Shown here: one piece after another, positions 9,571-17,011 of the stretch
Layout of the letters: each line of letters starts with the position of its first letter
Numbering within the stretch: position 1 is the first letter of the stretch
Origin: Limisphaerales bacterium
GTDB taxonomy: Bacteria; Verrucomicrobiota; Verrucomicrobiia; Limisphaerales; AAA164-E04
DNA: 64,000 bases
Assembly (NCBI GenBank): GCA_024761205.1
Contig: JAMASS010000017.1
Coordinates: 40,803 to 104,802 of the forward strand
Direction of reading: 5' to 3'
The notes under the pieces: model-generated
Told to the model about the DNA's origin: nothing
Databases searched by the model: none
The model's input: only the letters and a program-made list of their open reading frames with translations
Program-made: the position numbers and the translations under genes

Positions 9571-9595
9571 AGGCCGAACCCCGAAAGATTCGGCC
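9549..9595 (-). terminator. Rho-independent terminator downstream of the gene at 9626-10591
   Basis: On the minus strand a perfect 7-bp stem, GGCCGAA (9589-9595) with TTCGGCC (9572-9578), and a 10-base loop are followed immediately by TTTTGTGATTTTTTT. It starts 31 bases after the stop codon of the minus-strand gene. Confidence 0.8.
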
Positions 9596-9625
9596 CGTCG
9601 TGTGATTGCGCGTTTGACACTTCGG

Positions 9626-10591
9626 TCAGCGGATGAGCAGCGGGTCGCCAGGCTTCAATTTCTTTGTCTCTTCCGAGTGATAGAGGAAATAATACCGTCG
9701 CCCCAACTCTCTGAAACCCTCGGGCGGAATCTCGCTGATCATGCGTTCACGAAGCGCCTCCGCCTGTTCACGGGTCGGGGGCGTTTGATCCGGAAAGCCC
9801 TTCCAGGTGATGCTCCCCAAAATAGACCCCAAGATGCCTCTGTAAGAGAACTCGCTTCTTTCGCCCCAGGTTTTGTCGCCACCTTGAGGATACGGAAAAG
9901 GCGACTCAGGATCATGCTGCATTGCCTGATGATAATCCGCCAATTCACTGAAGGTTTTTCCCCAGATAATGGGGTTATAGTTGATGCCCATTTCGTCAAA
10001 GATGCGATGCATCTGCTCAAACTCCGGCGAGTAGCGATAGGGATTCTCATAGAAGCCTTTGAGAAAACCGTGGTTCTGCACCAACCGCTTCATCTCCCAA
10101 TAACGCTCATCCTCAATCGGCTCAATCGGCCAGCCTTCCTCGTCCAGCTCCACAATCGGCAAGCCTTCCTCGTCCAGCTCCAGCCTCTTCTCTTCCAGCA
10201 CCTCCGGGTCATAGGTGATTTCGGGATGATAGGCCGGCTCGAAGGGGAAGTTGGCAATCCACTCCTGCCGCGTTTCCCAATAGGCCGCTTCCTCGGTTTG
10301 GCGCCGTCGTTCTTCGGCAACACGTTTGTCCTGAGCCTTGATTTGCGCGACTTCCTCCGGCGTTGCCGGACGCCCGTTGACAAAGTATTCCGGAAAGGCG
10401 CTGCCCTGCGTCCGTTGTTTCTGCAACCGCCGGTAAGCGCTGTCCGCCGGTTCCGAAGTCTCCGCTTCGGCGACAGCGGGTGAAGAGAGAGAAGCGGTCT
10501 CTTCCGTGACCGGGCGACCGCCGAAGACAAGCCACAGGATGATGAGCGCCCCGCCCGCCAGCCCGGCATATAAAGAAAGGTTTGTCTTCAT
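9626..10591 (-). CDS. Membrane-anchored protein of unknown function with a Glu-rich tandem repeat
   Basis: 321 residues from the ATG at 10591 (MKTNLSLYAG). This start puts a single hydrophobic helix (about 5-22, ending ALIILWLVFGG) at the N-terminus, so an inner-membrane anchor with the rest outside the cytoplasm is likely. The body is very acidic and aromatic. A tandem duplication reads LDEEGLPIV then LDEEGWPIE near the middle, from a duplicated stretch of about 10138-10184. No cysteine motif or catalytic pattern is recognisable. It is the largest gene in the direct-repeat-bounded segment and has its own terminator. The sequence preceding the ATG (GAAAGAATACT) is the same as before groEL. 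Confidence 0.6.
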   Translation of the reverse strand: MKTNLSLYAGLAGGALIILWLVFGGRPVTEETASLSSPAVAEAETSEPADSAYRRLQKQRTQGSAFPEYFVNGRPATPEEVAQIKAQDKRVAEERRRQTEEAAYWETRQEWIANFPFEPAYHPEITYDPEVLEEKRLELDEEGLPIVELDEEGWPIEPIEDERYWEMKRLVQNHGFLKGFYENPYRYSPEFEQMHRIFDEMGINYNPIIWGKTFSELADYHQAMQHDPESPFPYPQGGDKTWGERSEFSYRGILGSILGSITWKGFPDQTPPTREQAEALRERMISEIPPEGFRELGRRYYFLYHSEETKKLKPGDPLLIR

Positions 10592-10976
10592 AGTATTCTT
10601 TCCGTGTTGAGCTTTATTCCGCCGATTTGGAAGTCTTTTGCTGCTTCCACAGCGCTGCAAAGTCCTCTTGTCCTTTCTCTGTAATCTCCGCGATCTTTCA
10701 TTGCGCATCATTGAGGTCGAACGAATCACCCTGCTTCCTCCAGAATTCCGGTTTCGTCATGGCGCTGACTCGGACTGATCTTTCTCAGCTCGGGCGAGAA
10801 ATGCCTCGCCTTCTAGCGTGTCCGAAGAGGCAAACCCGCTTTTTTTCCGCATCCGCCACTAGTAAGAATGAGTAGCGTGATTCAAGTGGTACAATAATCT
10901 CTTCATAAGCCTACAGCAGGTCACGGTTTTTCTATATTAAAGCAATTATCAAGATAGAGGAAATAACGAAAAACGC
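10592..10976. other. Gene-free stretch
   Basis: No convincing coding frame on either strand. It holds the presumed leader of the minus-strand gene at 10591. The stretch from about 10860 to 10976 is AT-rich and may carry a terminator for the gene ending at 10977, but I see no clear hairpin with a T-run. Confidence 0.4.
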
Positions 10977-11240
10977 TCACCAGGGCAGGCTGTCCATTCG
11001 GTGCAGGTTGATGAGAATACTAATAGTTGACTTCAAAATGAACGCTAGAAATAAAAGAGATGCAATATTAGATACCCAGTCAGAAAGCGTCCATTGCGAG
11101 ATGTGTATTCGCCTTTTCCACTCTTTGGCATAACATTTCCAATACTTGGTCCAAAAGCCCTCCGGCGGCTGCTCCGGCGCCGGAGCAGCCGTTTTTGAAC
11201 TATTGAGTTCCGTATTTCGATCGTCCCTTACATTGCTCAT
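10977..11240 (-). CDS. Small membrane protein, unknown function
   Basis: 87 residues from the ATG at 11240 (MSNVRDDRN). A Pro/Ala-rich stretch is followed by a basic, aromatic segment (WTKYWKCYAKEWKRR) and one hydrophobic helix near the C-terminus (about 55-75). It overlaps the 3' end of the gene at 11200-11871 by 41 bp in another frame, so the two are probably translated together. A longer reading upstream would overlap that gene much more and looks non-coding. Family not recognised. Confidence 0.45.
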   Translation of the reverse strand: MSNVRDDRNTELNSSKTAAPAPEQPPEGFWTKYWKCYAKEWKRRIHISQWTLSDWVSNIASLLFLAFILKSTISILINLHRMDSLPW

Positions 11241-11871
11241 AGTCTGATTCTGCCTGGATTGCATCTTGGTGCCTCTGGTTGCTGGCCACTGTGATTCGTC
11301 TATCGTACATGTCGAGACAATTCGTCCGGGCTGCCTCGAACTGATACTCCGCGCTGGCCAGGTTATCTTGATACTCGCTGTCAATCCATACGATTGCGGT
11401 CGTATATTCTGTCATTGCGGCGGCATGACATCTAAGCAACCACCACAGGGCCAAAATTTCAGCCGTTCCCGGGTCGGGAAGCGCCAGCGCCGCCGCCATT
11501 TTTCTCGTAAAACTTTGAAAACACAATGCTTCCCTAGCAGCGAGGCCAGCGATTGCCGTAGCATACGCCGCGTCTCTCCACTGCTTGGCGGAAGCCACCG
11601 CGTCATAGTAGGCCTCCGTGGGGCGGGCCATGCAGTGGTCATAAGCGTCCTCGGCGGCTGTTTTCGCGTTCTCCCAATTTTGGTTGATCCGGTTGAGATT
11701 GCGGTAATATGTCTCCATGCAATGAGCCCGCACTTCAACTTGAAAGGGGCCGACTCCGCCCAAGAGAATGCCCAGTGCCAGAAGCGGCAGCCTGACTCGG
11801 GCGGAGAGCGCCCGGGCGGTTCGGGAGGTGAGGTCGGCGAGGGCCGACAGGATGGTGTGTATTTTCTGCAT
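11200..11871 (-). CDS. Predicted exported helical protein, unknown function
   Basis: 223 residues. A basic N-terminus and hydrophobic helix (about 25-42, LPLLALGILLGGVGPFQVEV) followed by RAHC resemble a signal peptide. The mature part is Ala/Tyr-rich, helical and acidic, with regularly spaced YYDAV, YATAIAG and YQDNLASAEYQF segments. It has several cysteines (HCMETYY, DHCMARP, TNCLDMY, YEQCKG), possibly disulfide-bonded outside the cytoplasm. A coiled-coil-like periplasmic protein is plausible. Neighbours give no functional clue. Family not recognised. Confidence 0.5.
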   Translation of the reverse strand: MQKIHTILSALADLTSRTARALSARVRLPLLALGILLGGVGPFQVEVRAHCMETYYRNLNRINQNWENAKTAAEDAYDHCMARPTEAYYDAVASAKQWRDAAYATAIAGLAAREALCFQSFTRKMAAALALPDPGTAEILALWWLLRCHAAAMTEYTTAIVWIDSEYQDNLASAEYQFEAARTNCLDMYDRRITVASNQRHQDAIQAESDYEQCKGRSKYGTQ

Positions 11872-11966
11872 TGGTATGCCTTTCTAATCGGTTAATGGTT
11901 TGCCCTTGCGCAACGAGCCGACATCCACACACGCCGGGCCGTTGTCAAACGTCTAGCAGTAAGAAT

Positions 11967-11981
11967 GCAGGAAGTTCCTGC
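11967..11981. repeat. 15-bp palindrome GCAGGAAGTTCCTGC
   Basis: Perfect 7-bp arms around a single central G, 13 bp before a second, longer palindrome. It lies upstream of the minus-strand gene starting at 11871. It could be an operator or part of a structured element; function unknown. Confidence 0.7.
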
Positions 11982-11994
11982 CTGTTCGCCTAAA

Positions 11995-12024
11995 CGTCGG
12001 GGAAGTCGCGCGACTTCCCCGACG
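11995..12024. repeat. 30-bp perfect palindrome without a loop
   Basis: Two 15-base arms (first arm CGTCGGGGAAGTCGC) are perfectly self-complementary with no spacer. There is no adjacent T-tract, so a standard terminator is unlikely. Cruciform DNA or a dimeric protein-binding site is possible. It lies inside the direct-repeat-bounded segment. Confidence 0.8.
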
Positions 12025-12199
12025 CCTGGAACCAGACTGTTGTATTCAGCAGGCAACCCGACTTGGGAACGACCGCTAAACGTTTGACGCGAATAATTCC
12101 GCTGGAAAACGGAGGCGGCGTCAAGGGCGAATTGCGATTTTGTTCGATTTTTTTTGTCGGGGCGGAAATGCGGGCGGAAAAGGCCGTTTCACCCTTGTT

Positions 12200-12292
12200 G
12201 TATCGGTGGGGTATCGGTGGGGTTGCCTATGGGTTACGGTGTTGTATCGGGGGAGGGTGGCTGTGGGGCGTTTGTTGGAGGGTCGGCGGGGC
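12200..12292 (+). other. G-rich tract with quadruplex potential
   Basis: The plus strand has repeated runs of three to five G, including an exact tandem of GTATCGGTGGG (12200-12210 and 12211-12221) and a further GTATCGGGGG at about 12244. More than four G-runs lie within about 50 bases. The stretch is 180-270 bp upstream of nuoB, in a region with no credible gene (11872-12472). Confidence 0.6.
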
Positions 12293-12377
12293 GACAATTG
12301 CGCTTGCTCTGGAGAGATTGCATCGCTATGCGGCTGCAAAGGCGTTGAGCGACGGCTTTACGAAATACACGCCGAGC

Positions 12378-12407
12378 CGTCAACACGCTTGTGAAAAAAA
12401 TCACAAA
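12378..12407 (+). repeat. 30-bp direct repeat, right copy
   Basis: Identical to 9541-9570. This copy ends 65 bp before the nuoB start codon and contains the operator-like palindrome. Confidence 0.9.
12389..12406 (+). promoter_or_regulatory. Rex- or CRP/FNR-like operator upstream of nuoB
   Basis: TTGTGAAAAAAATCACAA is a perfect TTGTGA-N6-TCACAA inverted repeat, 66 bp upstream of the nuoB ATG. It differs at one position from the known Rex consensus TTGTGAA-N4-TTCACAA, and also fits the CRP half-site pattern TGTGA-N6-TCACA. Rex senses NADH/NAD+ and controls NADH dehydrogenase genes in other bacteria, which makes nuo a sensible target. Which regulator binds is inference. Confidence 0.55.
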
Positions 12408-12472
12408 TTCGCTTGCCCGCCATTTTCCGACCGAGTAGCTTCACCGCAACTCCTTAGTAGGCGGAGAGTCGG

Positions 12473-12994
12473 ATGCCTGGAAACCCAATCGAAATCGGTT
12501 ACAACACGAAGATCGAAGGAGACGCGATCGTTACTAAGGCGGACGCTGTCCTCAATTGGTTTCGCAAGAACTCTCTCTGGCCGATGCCGATGGGATTGGC
12601 CTGCTGTGCCATCGAGCTGATGGCGTCCGGGGCCAGCCGATTCGACATCGCCCGCTTCGGGTCCGAGGTGATGCGTTTCTCTCCCCGGCAGTCCGATCTC
12701 ATGATCGTGGCGGGCACTGTCACCTACAAGATGTGCCTGGCCGTCAAGCGGATCTATGACCAAATGGCGGAGCCCAAGTGGGTCATTGCCATGGGCGCTT
12801 GCGCCTCCACCGGCGGGATGTATCGCAGTTACGCGGTCATGCAGGGGATCGATAATATTCTGCCGGTGGATGTCTACGTCGCCGGATGCCCTCCCCGGCC
12901 AGAGGCCTTGTTGGATGCCCTTATGAAGCTCCAAGAGAAAGTGAGCAGGGAGCCGGTGATCAGGGCACAGAAAGCCATCTTGGCCGAAGCTTAA
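12473..12994 (+). CDS. nuoB: NADH-quinone oxidoreductase subunit B
   Basis: 173 residues. It carries the N2 cluster ligands: tandem Cys44-Cys45 in GLACCAIE, Cys110 in MGACAS and Cys139 in AGCPPRPE. N2 is the last iron-sulfur cluster before quinone in complex I. A good ribosome-binding sequence (GGCGGAGAG) lies just before the ATG. It is the first nuo gene present; nuoA is not found upstream. A gap of 31 bp leads to nuoC. Confidence 0.96.
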   Translation: MPGNPIEIGYNTKIEGDAIVTKADAVLNWFRKNSLWPMPMGLACCAIELMASGASRFDIARFGSEVMRFSPRQSDLMIVAGTVTYKMCLAVKRIYDQMAEPKWVIAMGACASTGGMYRSYAVMQGIDNILPVDVYVAGCPPRPEALLDALMKLQEKVSREPVIRAQKAILAEA

Positions 12995-13025
12995 CTGTTT
13001 TGACATCAAGAGATTACGAGATTTC

Positions 13026-13610
13026 ATGAGTGCCGCTGCAAAGCGTCTGGCCCAAAAGCTGAGAAAGGCATTCTCCGGCATTGCGGGCAAGGAAACTGAG
13101 TTTCGGAACGAGTGGACGATCGAAATCTCTGACGGTGCTAAAATCGCCGAAGCCTGTCAATTCGCCAAGTCCGAGCTGGGTTTCGATTTCTTGGTCGATA
13201 TCAGCAGTGTCGACAACTATGGCGACGATCCGCGTTTCGAGGTGGTCTACGAGCTATACGGTTACGAACATCAATCGCATCTGCGCCTGGTGACGGCCGT
13301 CTCTGAAGAAGCCGCCGAGCTTCCCACAGTGAGCACGGTCTGGCGGACGGCGGATTGGCATGAGCGTGAGGTCTACGATATGATGGGAATCCGGTTCGAG
13401 GGACACCCCGATCTCCGCCGCATCTTGATGTGGGAGGGCTACCCATACTTTCCTCTCCGTAAGGATTTTCCCTTGGCTGGCAAAGAGACCGATTTCCCGG
13501 AAGTTGCTTTTTCTCGAGAAGCCCCGCTTGAAGGTGGGCCGTTTGTCACCACGCCCGGCGCAGATGACCGAGGAGATCGGGAACCTAGAGCAAAATCTGT
13601 AATTTCTTGA
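13026..13610 (+). CDS. nuoC: NADH-quinone oxidoreductase subunit C
   Basis: 194 residues of the 30-kDa subunit family of the complex I peripheral arm. The signature around WHEREVYDMMGIRFEGHPDLRRIL (about 116-140) is intact. The conserved end YPLRKDFPL appears as FPLRKDFPLAGKE. It is a separate gene, not fused to nuoD as in Escherichia coli. It has no cofactor of its own and packs NuoD and NuoB together. Confidence 0.95.
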   Translation: MSAAAKRLAQKLRKAFSGIAGKETEFRNEWTIEISDGAKIAEACQFAKSELGFDFLVDISSVDNYGDDPRFEVVYELYGYEHQSHLRLVTAVSEEAAELPTVSTVWRTADWHEREVYDMMGIRFEGHPDLRRILMWEGYPYFPLRKDFPLAGKETDFPEVAFSREAPLEGGPFVTTPGADDRGDREPRAKSVIS

Positions 13611-13660
13611 TATTTAACATGTTAGACTGATTAGCGAAACTTAACGCACACCTCGGACAA

Positions 13661-14932
13661 ATGGCTGAAGTAAAAGACATTGAGATTAAGGACACCGCGG
13701 GAAGCGCTGTGGCAGCCTTGGATGTCGCCGGGCTGCAGTCCGACGAGCTCAGTGATCTTCAGGGTGAGAAGCTGACGCTAAATATGGGCCCCTCTCACCC
13801 TTCAACTCATGGCGTGCTCCGAATCGTCTTGGAATTGGACGGTGAAGTGATCACCAAAGCCGAACCGGATGTGGGTTATCTGCACCGAGGCGACGAGAAA
13901 ATCGCCGAGAACATGACCTACACCCAATTTATTCCTTATACGGATCGATTGGATTACCTAGCCCCGTTGGCAAACAACGTCGCCTACGTGCTCGCGGTCG
14001 AAAAACTCATGGGCATTGACCAAGCGCTTCCGCCTCGCTGTCAATACATTCGAGTCATTTGTTGCGAATTGGCCAGAATTTCCGCTCATTTGCTCGGGCT
14101 AGGCGCCTTCGCCATGGATGTCGGCGCGATGACTGTGTTCCTCCACACGTTCACCGAGCGAGAGAAGATATACAACCTCATTGAAGCCCTCACCGGAGCC
14201 CGGTTCACTACCACTTATACACGCATCGGTGGTCTTTCGCGCGATCTGCCAAAAAACTGGGTCCGAGACTGTGAGCGTTTCCTTGACGGTGTCCTGGTCA
14301 ATTTCGAAGAAACCGAGAAGCTTCTCACTCGAAACAAGATCTTTGTCGACCGCACGAAGGATGTGGGCGTGCTGCCGCTCGACGTGGCCATTGATTACGG
14401 TGTCACCGGTCCCAATCTCCGCGCCTCCGGCAGTAATCACGATCTACGCAAGAGGCACCCTTACTTGGTCTACGATCAACTGGAATTCGATGTGCCAGTA
14501 GGTTCTGTGGGTGATTGCTACGATCGGTATCTCGTCCGCATTGAAGAAATGCGGCAGAGCGTCAAGATCATCCGGCAGTGTTTCAAGCAGCTACCCGCTG
14601 GTCCGGTTTCGATTCCCGATGGCAAAACCGTACTCCCCCCGAAAGACAAGGTGCTCACCAGCATGGAGGAACTGATCCATCAGTTCATGATCGTGACCCA
14701 AGGAGTGGACGCACCGAAGGGACAGGTCTATTTTGGAGCCGAAAATCCAAAGGGTGAGCTCGGCTTTTATATCAACAGCAAGGGAGGCGGCACCCCGCAC
14801 CGGCTGAAGATCCGCGCCCCGTCATTTGTGAATCTGAGTGCCCTACCCTATCTCCTCAAGGGAGCCATGATGAGTGATACGGTCGCCATCCTGGGTTCGC
14901 TTGACTTTGTGATGGGAGAAAGCGACCGATGA
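13661..14932 (+). CDS. nuoD: NADH-quinone oxidoreductase subunit D
   Basis: 423 residues of the 49-kDa subunit, which forms the quinone pocket with NuoB. The family signature NMGPSHPSTHGVLR is near residue 47, and the DVGYLHRGDEK motif follows. The C-terminus LGSLDFVMGESDR is complete and family-typical. The first 35 residues are a divergent acidic extension. The last 4 bp overlap the nuoE start, so translation is coupled. Confidence 0.96.
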   Translation: MAEVKDIEIKDTAGSAVAALDVAGLQSDELSDLQGEKLTLNMGPSHPSTHGVLRIVLELDGEVITKAEPDVGYLHRGDEKIAENMTYTQFIPYTDRLDYLAPLANNVAYVLAVEKLMGIDQALPPRCQYIRVICCELARISAHLLGLGAFAMDVGAMTVFLHTFTEREKIYNLIEALTGARFTTTYTRIGGLSRDLPKNWVRDCERFLDGVLVNFEETEKLLTRNKIFVDRTKDVGVLPLDVAIDYGVTGPNLRASGSNHDLRKRHPYLVYDQLEFDVPVGSVGDCYDRYLVRIEEMRQSVKIIRQCFKQLPAGPVSIPDGKTVLPPKDKVLTSMEELIHQFMIVTQGVDAPKGQVYFGAENPKGELGFYINSKGGGTPHRLKIRAPSFVNLSALPYLLKGAMMSDTVAILGSLDFVMGESDR

Positions 14933-15414
14933 TCTTTGAATTTCCCAAAAAGCTGGAAACTGAGATCAACAGGAGAATCAAGAATTATCCTGAGAAGCGC
15001 AGTGCATCACTCATGCTGCTTCACGCGATCCAAGAACACTTTGGATACATCTCCAGCGAGGCCATGGAATGGATCGCCCAGAAGCTCGATTTGCAGCCGA
15101 TCAACGTGTACGAGTTGGTCACGTTCTATCCCATGTTTCGTCAGGAACCCGTCGGCAAGAATGTAGTCAAAGTCTGCTGCACATTGAGTTGCGCCCTAAG
15201 CGGTTCCAAGGAGTTGCACGGGCACATCTGCAAGAAGCTCGGCGTCGACGCCAAGGCGTATGGTCTCCAGACCTCAAAGGATGGTCAATTCTCCATCGAG
15301 TTTGTGGAATGTCTCGCTAGTTGCGGCACCGCCCCTGTGATGATGTGCAATGACGATTTTTACGAAGGAGTGACCCTGGAACAGGCCGACGAAATCTTGG
15401 AGAGCCAGAAGTAA
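14929..15414 (+). CDS. nuoE: NADH-quinone oxidoreductase subunit E
   Basis: 161 residues of the 24-kDa thioredoxin-like 2Fe-2S subunit. Cluster N1a ligands are visible in VCCTLSC (about 83-89) and CLASCG (about 126-131). It works with NuoF and NuoG as the NADH-oxidising module. The start is fixed by the ATGA overlap with nuoD. A 166-bp gap with an opposite-strand tRNA-Gln separates it from nuoF, which is unusual within this operon. Confidence 0.95.
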   Translation: MIFEFPKKLETEINRRIKNYPEKRSASLMLLHAIQEHFGYISSEAMEWIAQKLDLQPINVYELVTFYPMFRQEPVGKNVVKVCCTLSCALSGSKELHGHICKKLGVDAKAYGLQTSKDGQFSIEFVECLASCGTAPVMMCNDDFYEGVTLEQADEILESQK

Positions 15415-15448
15415 GATGCCGGACATGAATGAACAGATCAGCAAGGAA

Positions 15449-15522
15449 TGGCTGCCGGACATGGATTCGAACCATGACAAGCAGATCCAGAGACTGCTGT
15501 GCTACCGTTACACCATCCGGCA
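15449..15522 (-). tRNA. tRNA-Gln (anticodon CTG), antisense within the nuo operon
   Basis: The minus strand folds as a tRNA. The acceptor stem pairs TGCCGGA with TCCGGCA, the D-arm contains GGTGTAACGGTAGCAC, the anticodon loop is CTCTGGA (anticodon CTG), and the T-arm contains GGTTCGAATCC. The 3' end GCCA is encoded. It sits between nuoE and nuoF, opposite to the direction of nuo transcription, so nuo read-through would produce antisense tRNA sequence. Confidence 0.95.
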
Positions 15523-15580
15523 AGGATGACCGAAACTTAACCGCTCTGGAAGCAGAGTCAAGCAAGCATAGCAAGCGTTT

Positions 15581-16975
15581 GTGCCTGAAGAATACCGACT
15601 CATTCTCAAACATGCCGACGCGCCGGGATACAGCAATGATCTCGAGTGCTATGTGAAACATGGGGGGTATAAGGCGCTCAAGAAAGCTCTCAAGTTAAAG
15701 AAGAAAAAGATCGAGGGCAAAGAAACGGTTACGCCCCAAGAATGGATCCGCGAAGAAGTCAAGAGCAGTGGCCTGCGTGGCCGCGGTGGGGCCGGATTCT
15801 CCTGCGGACTGAAGTGGTCCTTTGTTGATCGTCGGAGTGGCAAACCCATCTACCTGATTTGCAACGCGGACGAATCGGAACCCGGAACGTTCAAGGACCG
15901 TCAGATCATCTACAAAGACCCTCATCAGCTCATCGAGAGCATGGTCATCTCTGCCTACGCCAACGACGTCAACCTCGCCTACATCTACATCCGGGGTGAG
16001 TTCGTCGAGGGGGCCAAGATTCTCGAAAAGGCATTGGCAGAAGCCCGCAAAGCCAATTACCTCGGCAAGGATATTCTCGGCAGCGGTTATAAACTGGATA
16101 TCCACGTGCATCGCGGAGCTGGCGCCTACATTTGCGGCGAAGAAACCGGACTCATCGAATCGCTCGAAGGGAAACGAGCCTATCCTCGAATTAAACCCCC
16201 TTACTTTCCGGCCGTTGTGGGCCTCTACATGTGCCCCACAATCGTTAACAATGTCGAAACCCTCTGCGCAGTCAAACACATCATTGCCGACGGTAGCGAG
16301 GCCTTTGCGAAATTGGGCACCCCCAACAACACTGGCACGCGCATCGTCAGCCTCAGTGGCCACGTTAAGAAACCTGGATACTATGAAGTGGAAGTCGGCA
16401 AAGTCACCATCGGTGATCTGATCTTCCACAAGAATTTCGGTGGCGGTCTCCATGAGGGGCGAGAACTCAAAGCCATCATTCCTGGTGGTTCTTCCGCCAA
16501 AGTCTTCCGGGCAGGTGAAAAATTCAAACTGAAGAGCAAGGACAAGAAAGGGAAACTCATCAAGAAAGAAGTCGATTTGCTGAATATCCCTTACGACTTT
16601 GACTCCCTGATGCAGGCGGGAAGTATGTCGGGTTCCGGCGCGATCATCGTCATGGATGACTCCACTGATATCGTGGAAGCCCTGAGCAATATCGCCGAGT
16701 TCTACGCCCATGAAAGCTGTGGGCAGTGCACACCTTGCAGGGAAGGGTCATTGTGGATGAGCAAGGCACTGCATCGGATGACCCACGGTGACGGCCGCAG
16801 AGCAGATGCGGACTACCTCCTCCACATCGCCCAGAACATTCAGGGCCGCACGATCTGTGCGTTTGGCGAAGCCTGCGCCTGGCCGGTGCTCAGCTTTGTG
16901 AATAAATTTAAGGACGAATTCGAGGCTCGCAGCGCCGAGGACGAAAAACGAAAGGCCAGGGAGGTGCTCTCCTAA
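15581..16975 (+). CDS. nuoF: NADH-quinone oxidoreductase subunit F
   Basis: 464 residues of the 51-kDa NADH- and FMN-binding subunit. It has the NADH-site glycine motif GRGGAGFSCGLKW (about 66-78), the FMN-site NADESEPGTFKDR stretch, and N3 cluster ligands in CGQCTPCREG plus a later Cys in CAFGEACAW. The start is a GTG at 15581; no ATG is better placed. The upstream gap holds the antisense tRNA-Gln, so nuoF may depend on read-through or its own promoter. A basic Lys-rich insertion lies at about 30-45. Confidence 0.95.
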   Translation: MPEEYRLILKHADAPGYSNDLECYVKHGGYKALKKALKLKKKKIEGKETVTPQEWIREEVKSSGLRGRGGAGFSCGLKWSFVDRRSGKPIYLICNADESEPGTFKDRQIIYKDPHQLIESMVISAYANDVNLAYIYIRGEFVEGAKILEKALAEARKANYLGKDILGSGYKLDIHVHRGAGAYICGEETGLIESLEGKRAYPRIKPPYFPAVVGLYMCPTIVNNVETLCAVKHIIADGSEAFAKLGTPNNTGTRIVSLSGHVKKPGYYEVEVGKVTIGDLIFHKNFGGGLHEGRELKAIIPGGSSAKVFRAGEKFKLKSKDKKGKLIKKEVDLLNIPYDFDSLMQAGSMSGSGAIIVMDDSTDIVEALSNIAEFYAHESCGQCTPCREGSLWMSKALHRMTHGDGRRADADYLLHIAQNIQGRTICAFGEACAWPVLSFVNKFKDEFEARSAEDEKRKAREVLS

Positions 16976-17011
16976 GGTGACGCAGCGCTTCATCGAGCGC
17001 AGATTCCTTTC

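Noticed and set aside
12378..12407. CRISPR-like repeat unit
   Set aside because: Only two copies 2.8 kb apart, with genes between them and no spacer array or cas gene in the window.
12063..12620. 185-codon plus frame running into nuoB
   Set aside because: It overlaps nuoB in a different frame and is built on the G-rich tract. Its composition is not protein-like and no motif is visible.
12401..13090. 229-codon minus frame opposite nuoB
   Set aside because: Antisense shadow of nuoB and the start of nuoC.
15695..16711. 338-codon minus frame opposite nuoF
   Set aside because: Antisense shadow. nuoF has all cofactor motifs.
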